Positions 1 to 9,107 of a stretch of 64,000 nt of DNA are shown here, one piece after another. Source of the DNA: Mumia quercus. Lineage in GTDB: Bacteria; Actinomycetota; Actinomycetes; Propionibacteriales; Nocardioidaceae. The notes under the pieces were generated by a model. The model worked only from the letters and a program-made list of their open reading frames with translations. It did no database searches and was not told the origin of the DNA. Position numbers and translations under genes: made by a program. Where the stretch lies: the NCBI RefSeq assembly GCF_025506335.1, contig NZ_JANZYO010000007.1:62001-126000 (forward strand), written 5' to 3'. Numbering within the stretch: position 1 is the stretch's first letter; each line of letters starts with the position of its first letter.

Positions 1-362
1 CGGTGGGGGAGTACTACGACCCCGAACCCGGTGACGTGGGCCTGCACCTCTTCCTCGGCGAGCACGTCGGGACCCGCGAGCAGCAGTGGGCGGTGATGCT
101 GCAGACCTTCGTCGGATTCGTCCTGGGGCCTGCGTCCACCCGCAGGATCGTGGTCGAGCCCGACGTGCGCAACGTCCGTGTGCTGCGCGTGCTCGAGAGG
201 CTCGGGTTCACCGGCGGCGCGCAGGTCAGCCTCCCGGGGAAGACGGCACGGCTGGCCTTCCTGGAGCGAACGCGCGCCGACCACCGGCTCGCGCGGATGT
301 GGGCGGACCTCCACGGCGCGGCGTCGCAACAGGGGATGCCTGAGGGCGGCCACGACGGCTAG
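1..362 (+). CDS. GNAT N-acetyltransferase, siderophore-biosynthesis type (C-terminal fragment)
   Basis: The gene enters from the left edge, and only about 119 C-terminal residues are present. The fragment shows the end of a GNAT fold: a conserved HLFLG strand, then RRIVVEPDVRN followed by a hydrophobic helix and a LGF strand, the acetyl-CoA-binding half seen in IucB/MbtK-like acetyltransferases that acylate hydroxylysine in siderophore synthesis. The GTG at position 3 lies inside the domain, so it is not taken as the start. A cytosolic enzyme of siderophore assembly is inferred from family resemblance; no other siderophore gene is in the window, so substrate is unknown. An ordinary GNAT of other specificity is the alternative. 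Confidence 0.7.
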   Translation, partial: VGEYYDPEPGDVGLHLFLGEHVGTREQQWAVMLQTFVGFVLGPASTRRIVVEPDVRNVRVLRVLERLGFTGGAQVSLPGKTARLAFLERTRADHRLARMWADLHGAASQQGMPEGGHDG

Positions 363-423
363 GATCGCCTCCGCACAACCATGGCGGCGCAGGGTGCGCC
401 TCCCGTCCTGAGGGGAGCGCGCG

Positions 424-1548
424 TTGGGCGGAGACTCACTCGACCAGGTGGTGTTCTGGGCGGTCGTCGCGGCACGGCTCCTCGTCCCGCTGCTGGTCTT
501 CAAGTTCCCGCTCCCGGCGATCGTCGCGTGCATGCTGCTCGACGGCGTGGACCAGACGATCTTCCAGACCTTCACCTCGCTCGACCTGTCGCACTACCAG
601 AGCTACGACAAGGCGCTGGACATCTACTACCTCGCGCTCGCGTACGTCTCGACGATGCGCAACTGGGCGAGCCGCCCGGCCTTCGAGGTGGCGCGGTTCC
701 TCTTCTACTACCGCCTGGTCGGGACCGCGATCTTCGAGCTCACCGGCGGGACGCACCGGTGGCTGCTGCTGATCTTCCCCAACACCTTCGAGTACTTCTT
801 CATCTTCTACGAGATCGTGCGCACCCGATGGGACCCGAAACGCTTCTCCTTGCGCTGGTGGATCGCCGCTGCGGCAGTGATCTGGGTCGTCATCAAGCTC
901 CCGCAAGAGGCGTGGATCCACGTCTTCAAGCTCGACCTGACCGACACCATGCGTGACGTGCCGTGGTTCACGCCGGCGCTCGTGGTCGCCGTCCTCGCGC
1001 TGGCCGCCGTGCTGTGGTTCGTCGTCCGCCCGCGGCTCGCTCCGGCGGACCACCCCTGGGCGTTCGCCGCCGGGGCGATCCCCACCGCGATCGACGACGA
1101 GCGCGAGCGCGCCGCGCTGCGTGTCGCCTACGGGCGGGTCTTCGACAGCTGGCTCCTCGAGAAGGTCGTGGTGGTCGCGCTCGTGAGCATGATCATCGCC
1201 AACATCGTCCCGAGCGTGACGGCGACGCCGGTCGAGATCGCCGTGAGCTGCGGCGTGCTCATCGTCGTCAACTCCTTCATCGGACTCTGGACGGCGCGTC
1301 GCGGCGGCGGTCTGCGCTCCGTCCTCGCGGCGTTCGTCGTGCTGTCCGCGCTCAACATCGGCCTCGTCCTCGCGGCGAGCCTGATCGTCCCCACCAACGA
1401 ACGCTTCTTCCTCACGGCAGGCTTCTTCTTCGTGTTCCTCCTGACGCTGATCGTCACGCTCTACGACCGCTACCGTCCCGTGCTCGACGTCCGCACCGGC
1501 GTCGTCCGCCCCGTGCCGCTGCGCGCGCAGGTGGAGGCGGCCTCGTGA
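424..1548 (+). CDS. multi-spanning membrane protein of unknown function
   Basis: This is a 374-residue polytopic membrane protein. It has a hydrophobic N-terminal segment, a run of membrane segments through residues 1-190, a hydrophilic stretch around 215-240 and four further helices to about residue 345. I do not recognise the family; the segment LDGVDQTIFQTF and a run of aromatic residues near positions 90-135 are the most distinctive parts. The TTG start is chosen because GAGGGGAG lies 6-13 bases upstream. Its last codons overlap the asparaginase start by four bases (GTGA), so the two are probably translated together. A transporter or membrane enzyme is possible, but nothing visible decides it. 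Confidence 0.75.
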   Translation: MGGDSLDQVVFWAVVAARLLVPLLVFKFPLPAIVACMLLDGVDQTIFQTFTSLDLSHYQSYDKALDIYYLALAYVSTMRNWASRPAFEVARFLFYYRLVGTAIFELTGGTHRWLLLIFPNTFEYFFIFYEIVRTRWDPKRFSLRWWIAAAAVIWVVIKLPQEAWIHVFKLDLTDTMRDVPWFTPALVVAVLALAAVLWFVVRPRLAPADHPWAFAAGAIPTAIDDERERAALRVAYGRVFDSWLLEKVVVVALVSMIIANIVPSVTATPVEIAVSCGVLIVVNSFIGLWTARRGGGLRSVLAAFVVLSALNIGLVLAASLIVPTNERFFLTAGFFFVFLLTLIVTLYDRYRPVLDVRTGVVRPVPLRAQVEAAS

Positions 1549-2537
1549 CCGCGGGGCTGGGGCTCGCCGGACCCCGCAGCGTGCTGGTCCTCGTGACCGG
1601 TGGCACGGCCACCATGGGCGGCGGTGCCGACGGGCTCGAGGTGACGGCCGAGGGCGTCGACGGGCTGCGCGCGATCGTCGACGCCTGGTCGGTGGCGCGT
1701 CAGGTGCGTGCCGACCTCGTCCTCGACCACCCGCTGCGCGACAGCGCCGAGATGGGACCCGCGGACTGGACGCGCTGGCACCGCCAGATCCGAGCCGCGC
1801 TGCCCTCGGTCGCCGGGGTCGTCGTCGTCCACGGCACCGACAGCATGGCCTTCAGCGCGGCGGCGCTCGCGTTCGCGCTCGCCGACGCGCCTCGGCCAGT
1901 CGTCCTCACCGGGGCCCAGCGGGGTCCGGGCGAGCCCGGGAGCGACGTCGCGGACAACCTCCGCCTCGCGCTGGACACCGTGGTGGCAGGGCGGGGCGGC
2001 GTGTCGCTGGCGTTCGCCGGCCAGGTCCGGGCGGCCGCGACGATCTGGAAGCGGTCCACCACCGACCTCGACGGGTTCGCCGGGCTCGTCGGGACGAGTC
2101 GTCGACTGTCGCTCTACCTGCCGTTGGGCGGTTTCACCGGCTTCGACGAGGACCGGTTCGTCGCACTCGCGACCGTCTCGCTGGAGCAGTGGCACGACCA
2201 GCTCATGTGGTCGAGGCCGCCGTCCGGGGTGGTCCTCCGGGTGTTCGGGGGCGGCACCGCCCCGCAGGACAAGGTCGCGTACGAGCGGCTGGCCGCGCTG
2301 CGCGAAGCCGAGGTGCCGGTCGTCGCGGTCAGCCAGATCCCCGCCGCCGCTGTCGACCTGCGCCGGTATGCCGCGGGTCGCGGGCTCCTCGAGCACGGTG
2401 TCGTGAGCTGCGGCTGCATGACGACCGAGGCGGCGTTCGCCAAGCTGCACTACCTCATCGCGAGCGGGCTCCCGTACGACGAGATCCGCCGTCTCTTGTC
2501 GGTGGACCTCGTCGGCGAGGGTCGCAGCCGCGGGTAG
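1545..2537 (+). CDS. L-asparaginase family amidohydrolase
   Basis: Predicted cytosolic type I/II asparaginase, hydrolysing L-asparagine to aspartate and ammonia. The 330-residue protein has both family signatures: LVTGGTATMG (nucleophilic Thr about residue 21) and VVVHGTDSMAFSAAA (about 93-107), followed by VLTGAQ, which precedes the catalytic lysine region. The first motif reads TGGTA rather than the usual TGGTI. No signal peptide is visible. The GTG start overlaps the stop of the membrane protein upstream, implying translational coupling; whether that protein moves asparagine or its products is unknown. Glutaminase or related amidase activity cannot be excluded. Confidence 0.88.
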   Translation: MTAGLGLAGPRSVLVLVTGGTATMGGGADGLEVTAEGVDGLRAIVDAWSVARQVRADLVLDHPLRDSAEMGPADWTRWHRQIRAALPSVAGVVVVHGTDSMAFSAAALAFALADAPRPVVLTGAQRGPGEPGSDVADNLRLALDTVVAGRGGVSLAFAGQVRAAATIWKRSTTDLDGFAGLVGTSRRLSLYLPLGGFTGFDEDRFVALATVSLEQWHDQLMWSRPPSGVVLRVFGGGTAPQDKVAYERLAALREAEVPVVAVSQIPAAAVDLRRYAAGRGLLEHGVVSCGCMTTEAAFAKLHYLIASGLPYDEIRRLLSVDLVGEGRSRG

Positions 2538-2572
2538 ATCGAATGTCCGTTTAGTCCGATTGCAAACACTCT

Positions 2573-2597
2573 GTCCCTGACCCTCGCGCGGAGGGAC
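2573..2597. other. hairpin between asparaginase and peroxidase genes
   Basis: Six-base arms gtccct (2573-2578) and agggac (2592-2597) enclose a GC-rich loop that can pair further. It lies 35 bases after the asparaginase stop and 68 bases before the peroxidase start. It could be a terminator of the first operon or part of the peroxidase leader; there is no clear T-run. Confidence 0.35.
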
Positions 2598-2665
2598 GCT
2601 CGTTGCTGGTGCGCTTCGTCCGGAGCGCCTGCCGTCTCGGGAGTCCCACACGCGAGGAGAGCATC

Positions 2666-4249
2666 ATGGCCACCACCATCGGGCAGGAGACCTCCGCACC
2701 AGAGGTCGCCCCGCCACCCGCACCCGAGTCCACGACACCGACGAAGCCGATCCACCACGGGACGGTCCAGCGCGGCGTCGACATGATCCCGTCGTCGTCG
2801 TTCAAGTCCGGGCGCTTCGGGCGCATGTTCCGCCACCTGCCCGTCTTCGCGCACACCGCCGACGACATGACGGCGCTCGCCCAACGGATGGTCGAGCCGG
2901 CGGGCCCACCCGCGGAGAACCCTGAGATCCCGTCGGGCTACACCTACTTCGGGCAGTTCGTGGACCACGACGTCACCTTCGACCCCGTGTCGAGCCTGCG
3001 TCGGCAGAACGATCCCGACGCGCTCCACAACTTCCGGACGCCCCGCTTCGACCTGGACTCGATGTACGGCCGCGGCCCCGCCGACCAGCCGTACCTGTAC
3101 GACGACTCCGGGCCCGTCACCAAGATGCGTCTGGGAGAGGACGTGGGCGTCGTCTCGGGCGAGACGAGCGGCGCCGGTCCGGACCTGCCGCGCAACGAGC
3201 CGCGCGAGCGTGCCGGCCAGCCCGTCTTCTTCGGGCGCGCACTGACCGGGGACCCGCGCAACGACGAGAACCTGCTCGTGTCCCAGCTGCACCTCACGAT
3301 GCTGCAGTTCCACAACCGCGTCGCCGACGTCGTCGGCGCGACCACACCGCTGACCGGTGACGACGCGTTCAAGGAGACGCAGCGGCTGGTGCGCTGGCAC
3401 TACCAGTGGGTCGTCGTGCACGACTTCCTGCGCCGGATCGTCGGCCAGGCCGTCATCGACGACATCCTGCGGACCGACAGCTACGTGGCCGACTCCTCGG
3501 GATCGACCATCGCCCTCGTCCGTCCGAGCTTCCAGTTCTACAAGCCCGCGAACAACGCGTACATCCCGGTGGAGTTCGCGGTGGCCGCCTACCGCTTCGG
3601 ACACTCGATGATCCGCGGCCGCTACCACATCAACGACTTCGTGAAGAACGCCCGAGCCGACCAGGGGCCGATCCCGATCTTCGGGCCCGAGCTGCCGCCG
3701 GACGAGCTCTCGAACCTCAACGGCTTCCGTCGGCTGCCTCCGCAGTGGGCCGTCGAGTGGAAGTTCCTCGTCGACATGCCTGGCGCCGACACGCCGCCGC
3801 AGCCGTCGCTGCCGATCGACACCAAGCTGGCCCGCCCGCTGGCCGACCTGCCGCTGTCGGTGGCCGCTCACCCGCCGCACGCGCTGGCCGAGCGCAACCT
3901 CCAGCGCGGCGTCGCGCTCGGGCTCCCTGCCGGCAACACGGTCGCCCGCGCGATGGGGATCGAACCCCTCGACGCCGGCACCCTGGGCATCGCAGACCTC
4001 AGCGAGGACCTGCGGCTCCACCCGCCGCTGTGGTTCTACATCCTGAAGGAGGCCGAGGTGCTGGCCGCGGGCAAGCGGCTCGGCCCCGTCGGTGGACGGA
4101 TCGTCGCCGAGGTCCTGCTGGGGATGCTCAACGAAGACCCGCTCTCGTACCTCAGCGTCGAGCCGAACTGGAAGCCGCAGGCTCCGATGGCCCGCGACGA
4201 CGGCACGTTCGACCTGCCGCAGCTCCTGCGGTTCGCGAAGGAGGCATGA
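2666..4249 (+). CDS. haem peroxidase of the animal-type peroxidase superfamily
   Basis: A 527-residue protein of the peroxidase-cyclooxygenase (An_peroxidase) superfamily. The distal haem signature YFGQFVDHDVTFDP (about residues 92-105, with the Gln-x-x-Asp-His triad), the segment ENLLVSQLHLTMLQFHNRVAD, and the proximal histidine region AYRFGHSMIRGRY are all present, so oxidation of halides or phenolic substrates with H2O2 is plausible. The first 35 residues are low-complexity and Pro/Thr-rich; I see no signal peptide, so the enzyme may be cytosolic. The ATG is chosen over an upstream in-frame start because GAGGAG lies 6 bases before it. The superfamily is common in animals and scattered in bacteria, so the physiological role is not inferred further. 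Confidence 0.87.
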   Translation: MATTIGQETSAPEVAPPPAPESTTPTKPIHHGTVQRGVDMIPSSSFKSGRFGRMFRHLPVFAHTADDMTALAQRMVEPAGPPAENPEIPSGYTYFGQFVDHDVTFDPVSSLRRQNDPDALHNFRTPRFDLDSMYGRGPADQPYLYDDSGPVTKMRLGEDVGVVSGETSGAGPDLPRNEPRERAGQPVFFGRALTGDPRNDENLLVSQLHLTMLQFHNRVADVVGATTPLTGDDAFKETQRLVRWHYQWVVVHDFLRRIVGQAVIDDILRTDSYVADSSGSTIALVRPSFQFYKPANNAYIPVEFAVAAYRFGHSMIRGRYHINDFVKNARADQGPIPIFGPELPPDELSNLNGFRRLPPQWAVEWKFLVDMPGADTPPQPSLPIDTKLARPLADLPLSVAAHPPHALAERNLQRGVALGLPAGNTVARAMGIEPLDAGTLGIADLSEDLRLHPPLWFYILKEAEVLAAGKRLGPVGGRIVAEVLLGMLNEDPLSYLSVEPNWKPQAPMARDDGTFDLPQLLRFAKEA

Positions 4250-4274
4250 GCCGACAGGCCCTAGCCTGGCCGAC

Positions 4275-5094
4275 ATGGCCAGCGCCGCGGTCCACGTCGG
4301 GATCTCCGGGTGGAGCTATGCCCGCTGGCACGGCGACTACTACCCCGACGATGTCAACCAGCGCGACGAGCTCGCGTACGTGGCGGGGCGCCCTGAGCAC
4401 GGTCGAGGTCAACGCCAGCTTCTACCGCTTGCAGCGACCGTCGACGTACGAGCGGTGGTACGACACCACGCCCGACGGCTTCGGCTTCGCGGTGAAGGGC
4501 AGTCGTTTCCTCACCCACCAGCGCCGCCTGCGAGATCCCGAGGTGCCGCTGGCCACCTTCCTCGCCTCGGGGGTGCTGGCGCTCCGGGAGAAGCTCGCCC
4601 CGTTCCTGTGGCAGCTGCCTGCAGAAGGGGCGCCGACCCCGGAGCGGCTCGACGCGTTCTGCGCGATGTTGCCGCGCTCGTACGGGGCGGCGGCCGCGCT
4701 GGCTGCCGGCCACGGGCCGCAGATCGACGAGTCTCGGACGTGGCTCCCCCCGGACGGGAAGGGCGCACGCCGGCCGCTTGCGCACGCCGTGGAGGTCCGC
4801 AGCGAGCGGGCGCTCGACGAGGTGACCGAGATCCTCCGGCGCCACGGGATGGCGCTCGTCGTCTCCGACGGTGCCGGCACCTGGCCGTTGATCGAGCGCG
4901 CGACCGCCGACTTCGCGTACGTCCGCCTGCACGGTCACACGCGGCTCTACCACGGCGGCTACTCCGACCACCGGCTGCGGCGCTGGGCCGACCGGATCCG
5001 CGGCTGGGGCGTCGAGACGTGGGTGTACTTCGACAACGACGCGGACGGCCGCGCCCCCTACGACGCCGAGCGCCTCGCGCGCCGGATGCGGTGA
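4275..5094 (+). pseudogene. DUF72 (YecE-like) protein gene with a +1 frameshift
   Basis: The first frame begins at ATG 4275 with VGISGWSYARWHGDYYP, the usual DUF72 start, and runs to about base 4392. The rest of the family sequence (STVEVNASFYRL, then KGSRFLTH, and RLHGHTRLYHGGYSD near the end) continues in the next frame to the stop at 5094. One extra base in the tggcggggcgccc tract (4381-4393) explains the break exactly; without it the product would be about 272 residues, normal for DUF72. The tract is a G/C homopolymer context, so a sequencing indel is as likely as a true mutation. A TAGCCT hexamer seven bases before the ATG suggests leaderless expression. The biochemical function of DUF72 is not established. 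Confidence 0.85.
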
Positions 5095-5201
5095 CGCCCG
5101 ACGGTGGCGGTGGGACGGGGATGTGCTGTGGGCCATAGACGCGGCCAGGCGCTGAGGCGACCTGGTGCACGGGGGCCGAGCGGTCAACTAGGCTGGCGCG
5201 G

Positions 5202-5756
5202 GTGAGTACCGCCACACCCCTCGCGTCACGCCGCAGTTGGCGTGTCGCCCGCGTGGGCATGGCCGCCTCGCTGACTCTCTGCGTCGCTCTGCTCGGCCAC
5301 GTCGCGGGTGGGGGATCGGCGCCCGGAGGAGCGCCCTTCGTCGTCGCCGTCGTGGCTGCGGTGGCCTTCGCGTCCGTGCTCTCGCGGCACCGCTGGACCC
5401 TCCGTACGCTCACCGCGCTCGTCGTGGGCGTCCAAGGTGGGGTCCACCTCTGGTGCCTCGTGGTGGCACCGTCCGGCGGGGCCGGGGCTGCGGTCTCCGG
5501 CGGAGCCATGCTCCTCGGGCATGCGCTCGCCACCGCCGCGACCGTCGCGCTCCTGCAGCACGGCGAGGACGCGCTGTGGGCGCTGACCGACGCGGTCCTC
5601 AGACGTCCTGCGCGTCGGCTCGCGTTCGCGGGGTGCGCGCAGGAGGTCGTCTTCAGCGTCGAGGCGCCCGTCGTGGTCGAGTCGCCCGCCACGCAGCTGC
5701 GCAGCCTCCTGCTCGGTACGGCTCTCTCGCGCCGTGGGCCGCCGGCGCGTGCCTGA
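5202..5756 (+). CDS. small membrane protein upstream of the copper cluster
   Basis: This is a 184-residue protein with four probable membrane helices (about residues 15-35, 42-60, 67-90 and 95-118), an aspartate/arginine-rich tail, and a Cys near residue 147. No family is recognised. It reads toward ycnI 46 bases downstream, so it may share its transcript and have a role near copper handling, but that is inferred from position only. The GTG start is supported by TAGGCT (5189-5194) seven bases upstream, a leaderless arrangement. Confidence 0.65.
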   Translation: MSTATPLASRRSWRVARVGMAASLTLCVALLGHVAGGGSAPGGAPFVVAVVAAVAFASVLSRHRWTLRTLTALVVGVQGGVHLWCLVVAPSGGAGAAVSGGAMLLGHALATAATVALLQHGEDALWALTDAVLRRPARRLAFAGCAQEVVFSVEAPVVVESPATQLRSLLLGTALSRRGPPARA

Positions 5757-5802
5757 CCCGCCGCGCACCTCACCCTCCGAGCAGAGAGAACCCAGCACTC
5801 CC

Positions 5803-6468
5803 ATGAACAAGCTCGCCCTGCCCTCCGGCATCCTCGCCGGAGCCGCAGCCCTCGTCCTCGCCACCGCGGCGCCGGCCTCCGCCCACGTCGGCGTGGACGC
5901 TCCCGACGCCGCGAAGGGCGGTTGGGCGACCCTGTCCTTCCGGGTCCCGACCGAGTCCGACACCGCCAGCACCACCGCCGTCACCGTCTCCTTCCCCGAG
6001 GGCGCGTCGTTCGACTACGTCGCTACCCGCACCAAGCCCGGCTGGACCGTCACGAAGGTCGAAGGGAAGTCGGTGACCTGGACGGCCGAGAAGGGCACCG
6101 GCATCGCCCCTGGGGAGTTCGACGTGTTCGACCTCCGGGTCGGCCCGTTGCCCACCGACGTCGACGCGCTCGAGTTCCCGGCGACCCAGGCGTACTCCGA
6201 CGGCACCACGGTCGCCTGGGACCAGCCCACCCCGGAGAGCGGAGAGGAGCCGGAGCGTCCGGCGCCGGTCGTGACGCTCGCCGAGGCCGGTGACGACGGC
6301 CACGGCGCTCACGGCGCGGCCACCGACGACTCCGCCGCGGAGGAGGCCGCAGAGGCCGACGACTCCGACGGCGTCGACGGGTGGCTCGTCGGTGGTGTCG
6401 CCGTTCTGGCGCTCGCCGTCGGTGCGCTCGTCGCCAGCGTCGTCCGCAGGCGGCCGCGCACCTCATGA
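5803..6468 (+). CDS. ycnI: YcnI-like copper-associated secreted protein (DUF1775)
   Basis: The 221-residue protein has an N-terminal signal peptide (hydrophobic residues 9-22) cut after ASA, leaving a mature N-terminus that begins with His-Val. The YcnI/DUF1775 domain spans about residues 26-150. In the family the N-terminal histidine together with a conserved tryptophan (here in the GW or TWTA segments) binds Cu(II). An Asp/Glu/His-rich linker (GDDGHGAHGAA) and a C-terminal membrane helix with an Arg tail anchor the domain outside the membrane. The last bases overlap the copC start (ATGA). Role: extracellular copper binding or delivery to CopC/CopD, known for the Bacillus relative and inferred here. 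Confidence 0.88.
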   Translation: MNKLALPSGILAGAAALVLATAAPASAHVGVDAPDAAKGGWATLSFRVPTESDTASTTAVTVSFPEGASFDYVATRTKPGWTVTKVEGKSVTWTAEKGTGIAPGEFDVFDLRVGPLPTDVDALEFPATQAYSDGTTVAWDQPTPESGEEPERPAPVVTLAEAGDDGHGAHGAATDDSAAEEAAEADDSDGVDGWLVGGVAVLALAVGALVASVVRRRPRTS

Positions 6469-7007
6469 GCCCCACTCCGGCCGGCACCGTCGTCCGCGGC
6501 CTCGCGCTCGTCCTCCTCGCCGCCGTCGGCCTGCTCCTCGTGGGCAGCCCGACGGCCCACGGGCACGCCGTCCTGGTGTCGACGACGCCCGAGGACGGCG
6601 CGACCGTCGCCACGATGCCGAACGAGATCGTGCTCACGTTCAACGAGCGCGTGACCACTCCCGCCTACGTGGTCGCCGAGGCACCCGACGGCACCAAGGT
6701 GGCGTCGGGGGAGGCGCGCACCGACGGGACGAGCGTGCGCGCCACGACGGAGCCGGCCGGTATCGCGGGGAAGTACCGCATCTCGTACCGCGTGGTCTCG
6801 GCCGACGGCCATCCGATCAGCGGCTCGGTGTACGTCACCGTGACCGAGGGGCGTACCGTCGAGACGACCCGCGAAGACGACGGGGACACGGACGCTGGGT
6901 TCGTCCACGAGCACCGGGCACACTTCCTGTGGGGTGCGGCAGGAGTGGTCGCCGCTGCCGCGCTGCTGCTGTGGCCGCGGCGACGTGAAGACAAGGAGGA
7001 CGCGTGA
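6465..7007 (+). CDS. copC: CopC-domain copper-binding protein
   Basis: The 180-residue protein has a signal peptide (hydrophobic about 10-27) ending in AHGHA, so the mature form starts with His, as expected for the CopC copper site. The CopC Ig-like domain covers about 32-130 with the hallmark P-x-DG-A (TPEDGATVATMPNEIVLTFN) and the late SADGHPISGSVYVTV motif carrying the second histidine ligand. A C-terminal membrane helix and an Arg/Lys tail follow. It is tightly coupled to ycnI upstream and to the CopD-CtaG gene downstream (TGATG). Likely extracytoplasmic Cu(II) carrier handing copper to the membrane partner. Confidence 0.9.
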   Translation: MSPTPAGTVVRGLALVLLAAVGLLLVGSPTAHGHAVLVSTTPEDGATVATMPNEIVLTFNERVTTPAYVVAEAPDGTKVASGEARTDGTSVRATTEPAGIAGKYRISYRVVSADGHPISGSVYVTVTEGRTVETTREDDGDTDAGFVHEHRAHFLWGAAGVVAAAALLLWPRRREDKEDA

Positions 7008-9091
7008 TGGCCGGCTCGGCACGTTGGGTCGTCGGGGCGTTCCTCGCGACGTTCGCGACCCTGTACGCGGCGCTGGCGCTGGGCGCCGCCCTCCCTGAGC
7101 CTGCCCCGTTGGGGATCCCTGATCCCGGCCTGTTCACGCAGTGGGCGGTGCCGGTCGCGCGGGTGCTGTCCGACCTCGCGGCGCTGGTGACGGTCGGGTT
7201 CCTCACGACCGCCGCGTTCCTCCTGCCGTCGCGCGGGCCGGAGGTGCAGGGGCTTGCGGCCCGCTGCGTCCGTCTGGCCTCCACAGCGGCGTGGGCGTGG
7301 GCGGCGACCACACTCGTCCTCTTCGTGTTCAGCACCTCGGACCTGTTCGCGACGCCCCCGTCAGCGCTCTCGTGGAACCTCTTCACCGAGTACGGCACCG
7401 GTGCCGAGACCGGACGCGCCCAGCTGGCGCAGATCGTCATCGCGCTGCTCGTCGCGCTCCTCGCCCGGAGGACGTTCAGCGTCCGGGCGGCCGCACTGCT
7501 GCTCGGGCTCGCGCTGGGCGGTCTGGTCCCGCAGGCGATGTCGGGCCACTCCGCCGGCGCCGGCGCGCACGACCTCGCGATCGTGAGCATGCTGCTGCAC
7601 CTGGTCGGCGCCGCCCTGTGGGTCGGCGGCCTCGCCGGTCTCGCGTGGATCGCCCTCAAGGGAAGCCGCCGTCTCCCGGCCGCGGTGACGCGGTTCTCGA
7701 CGCTCGCGGTGTGGTGCGTGGCGATCCTCGCCGTCTCCGGCGTGGTGAACGCCGCCACGCGCATCCAGGGCCTGTCGGACCTGGACTCCCGCTACGCGCT
7801 TCTCGTGGGCGTCAAGGTCCTCGCTCTCGCCGGGCTCTCCGCCCTCGGGTTCGTCCACCGCCGCGTGTCGGTCGCCGCCCTTGAGCGGGTCGACGGCCTG
7901 TCGGACGACGCCGCGGTGCGCGGCCCAGCCCGTCGGCTGTTCCTGCGCATCGCCGCGGTCGAGCTCGTCGTCATGGGCATGACGGTCGCGGTGGCGGTCG
8001 CGCTCTCGCGGACGCCGACGCCGCGCCCGGACGACCTGTACGACACGACGGTCAACGCGATCCTCGGCGGCCCGCTGCCGCCCGCGCCGACCCTCGGCCG
8101 CCTCCTGTGGGGCTTCACCCCGAACGGCGTGGGCCTCGCCGTGGTCGCGCTCTGCCTCGCGCTCTACGTCAAGGGCCTGCTGATCATGCGCCGCCGCGGC
8201 GACCGCTGGCCGGTCGGCCGGACGGTCTCGTGGATGACCGGTCTGGTGATGGTCGCGTGGGCGACCTTCGGCGGGCTCGGCGTCTACTCCCATGTCCTGT
8301 TCAGCGCGCACATGGTGTCGCACATGGTGCTGAGCATGGTCGCACCCATCCTGCTGGTCCTCGGCGCGCCGGTGACGCTCGCGCTCCGTACCCTCCCGGG
8401 CCCCCGCGGCAAGGGAGACGTGTCGCCTCGGCAGATGCTCGTGTCGCTGCTGCACACCCGGTTCGTCAGCGTCGTGACCCACCCCCTGTTCGCCGCCGCG
8501 ATCTTCGTGGGGAGCCTGTACGGGCTCTACTTCACGCCGATCTTCGAGACGGCGATGGAGAGCCACGTCGGGCACGGCCTGATGGAGCTGCACTTCCTCG
8601 CGGCGGGCGCGCTCTTCTACTACGTGATCATCGGCGTCGATCCGTCTCCGCGCCGGATCGCCCCGCTGTGGCGGTTCGTGATCTTGATGGTGACGATCCC
8701 GTTCCACGCGTTCTTCTCGATCTCGCTGATGGCGATGACCGGCGTGATCGCCGACGGGTACTACCAGCAGCTCGACCGCCCGTACGCGACCGACCTGCTC
8801 GCCGACCAGTACCTCGGCGGCGGGATCGCGTGGGCGATGGGCGAGGTGCCGCTGGTGATCGTGATGGGGGCGCTGTTCGTGCAGTGGTTCCGCTCCGACT
8901 CGCGCGAGGCGACCCGCCACGACCGCAACGCCAGCAAGAACGACGACGCCGACCTCGCCGCGTACAACGCCTACCTCGCCGGGCTCGCGAACCGTCCCGC
9001 CCCCGAGCGCAAGGTGCCCCAGCGCGAGGCGACCGACGGCGGAGCCGACGAAGCCCGGTCGGACGAGTCCGACCGGGCTCCGCGAGGCTAG
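7007..9091 (+). CDS. fusion of CopD copper-transport and CtaG cytochrome oxidase assembly domains
   Basis: This 694-residue membrane protein has about 14-15 predicted helices. Residues 1-330 resemble CopD (conserved SGHSAGAGAHDLAIVSMLLHLVGAALWVGG, with histidines in membrane segments). Residues 350-650 resemble the caa3 oxidase assembly factor CtaG (YSHVLFSAHMVSHMVLSM, HFLAAGALFYYVIIG, TIPFHAFFSISLM). The fusion is common in actinobacteria. It probably imports copper and delivers it to the CuB/CuA centres of cytochrome oxidase, with CopC and YcnI as extracellular partners. ATG 7007 is preferred over GTG 7004 because AAGGAGGA sits at a better distance and the TGATG overlap couples it to copC. 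Confidence 0.9.
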   Translation: MAGSARWVVGAFLATFATLYAALALGAALPEPAPLGIPDPGLFTQWAVPVARVLSDLAALVTVGFLTTAAFLLPSRGPEVQGLAARCVRLASTAAWAWAATTLVLFVFSTSDLFATPPSALSWNLFTEYGTGAETGRAQLAQIVIALLVALLARRTFSVRAAALLLGLALGGLVPQAMSGHSAGAGAHDLAIVSMLLHLVGAALWVGGLAGLAWIALKGSRRLPAAVTRFSTLAVWCVAILAVSGVVNAATRIQGLSDLDSRYALLVGVKVLALAGLSALGFVHRRVSVAALERVDGLSDDAAVRGPARRLFLRIAAVELVVMGMTVAVAVALSRTPTPRPDDLYDTTVNAILGGPLPPAPTLGRLLWGFTPNGVGLAVVALCLALYVKGLLIMRRRGDRWPVGRTVSWMTGLVMVAWATFGGLGVYSHVLFSAHMVSHMVLSMVAPILLVLGAPVTLALRTLPGPRGKGDVSPRQMLVSLLHTRFVSVVTHPLFAAAIFVGSLYGLYFTPIFETAMESHVGHGLMELHFLAAGALFYYVIIGVDPSPRRIAPLWRFVILMVTIPFHAFFSISLMAMTGVIADGYYQQLDRPYATDLLADQYLGGGIAWAMGEVPLVIVMGALFVQWFRSDSREATRHDRNASKNDDADLAAYNAYLAGLANRPAPERKVPQREATDGGADEARSDESDRAPRG

Positions 9092-9107
9092 CTCTGCGGG
9101 GAGAGCG

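Noticed and set aside
2450-4276. A 608-codon minus-strand open frame opposite the peroxidase
   Set aside because: Composition-driven shadow frame; the plus strand has a full haem peroxidase with a ribosome site.
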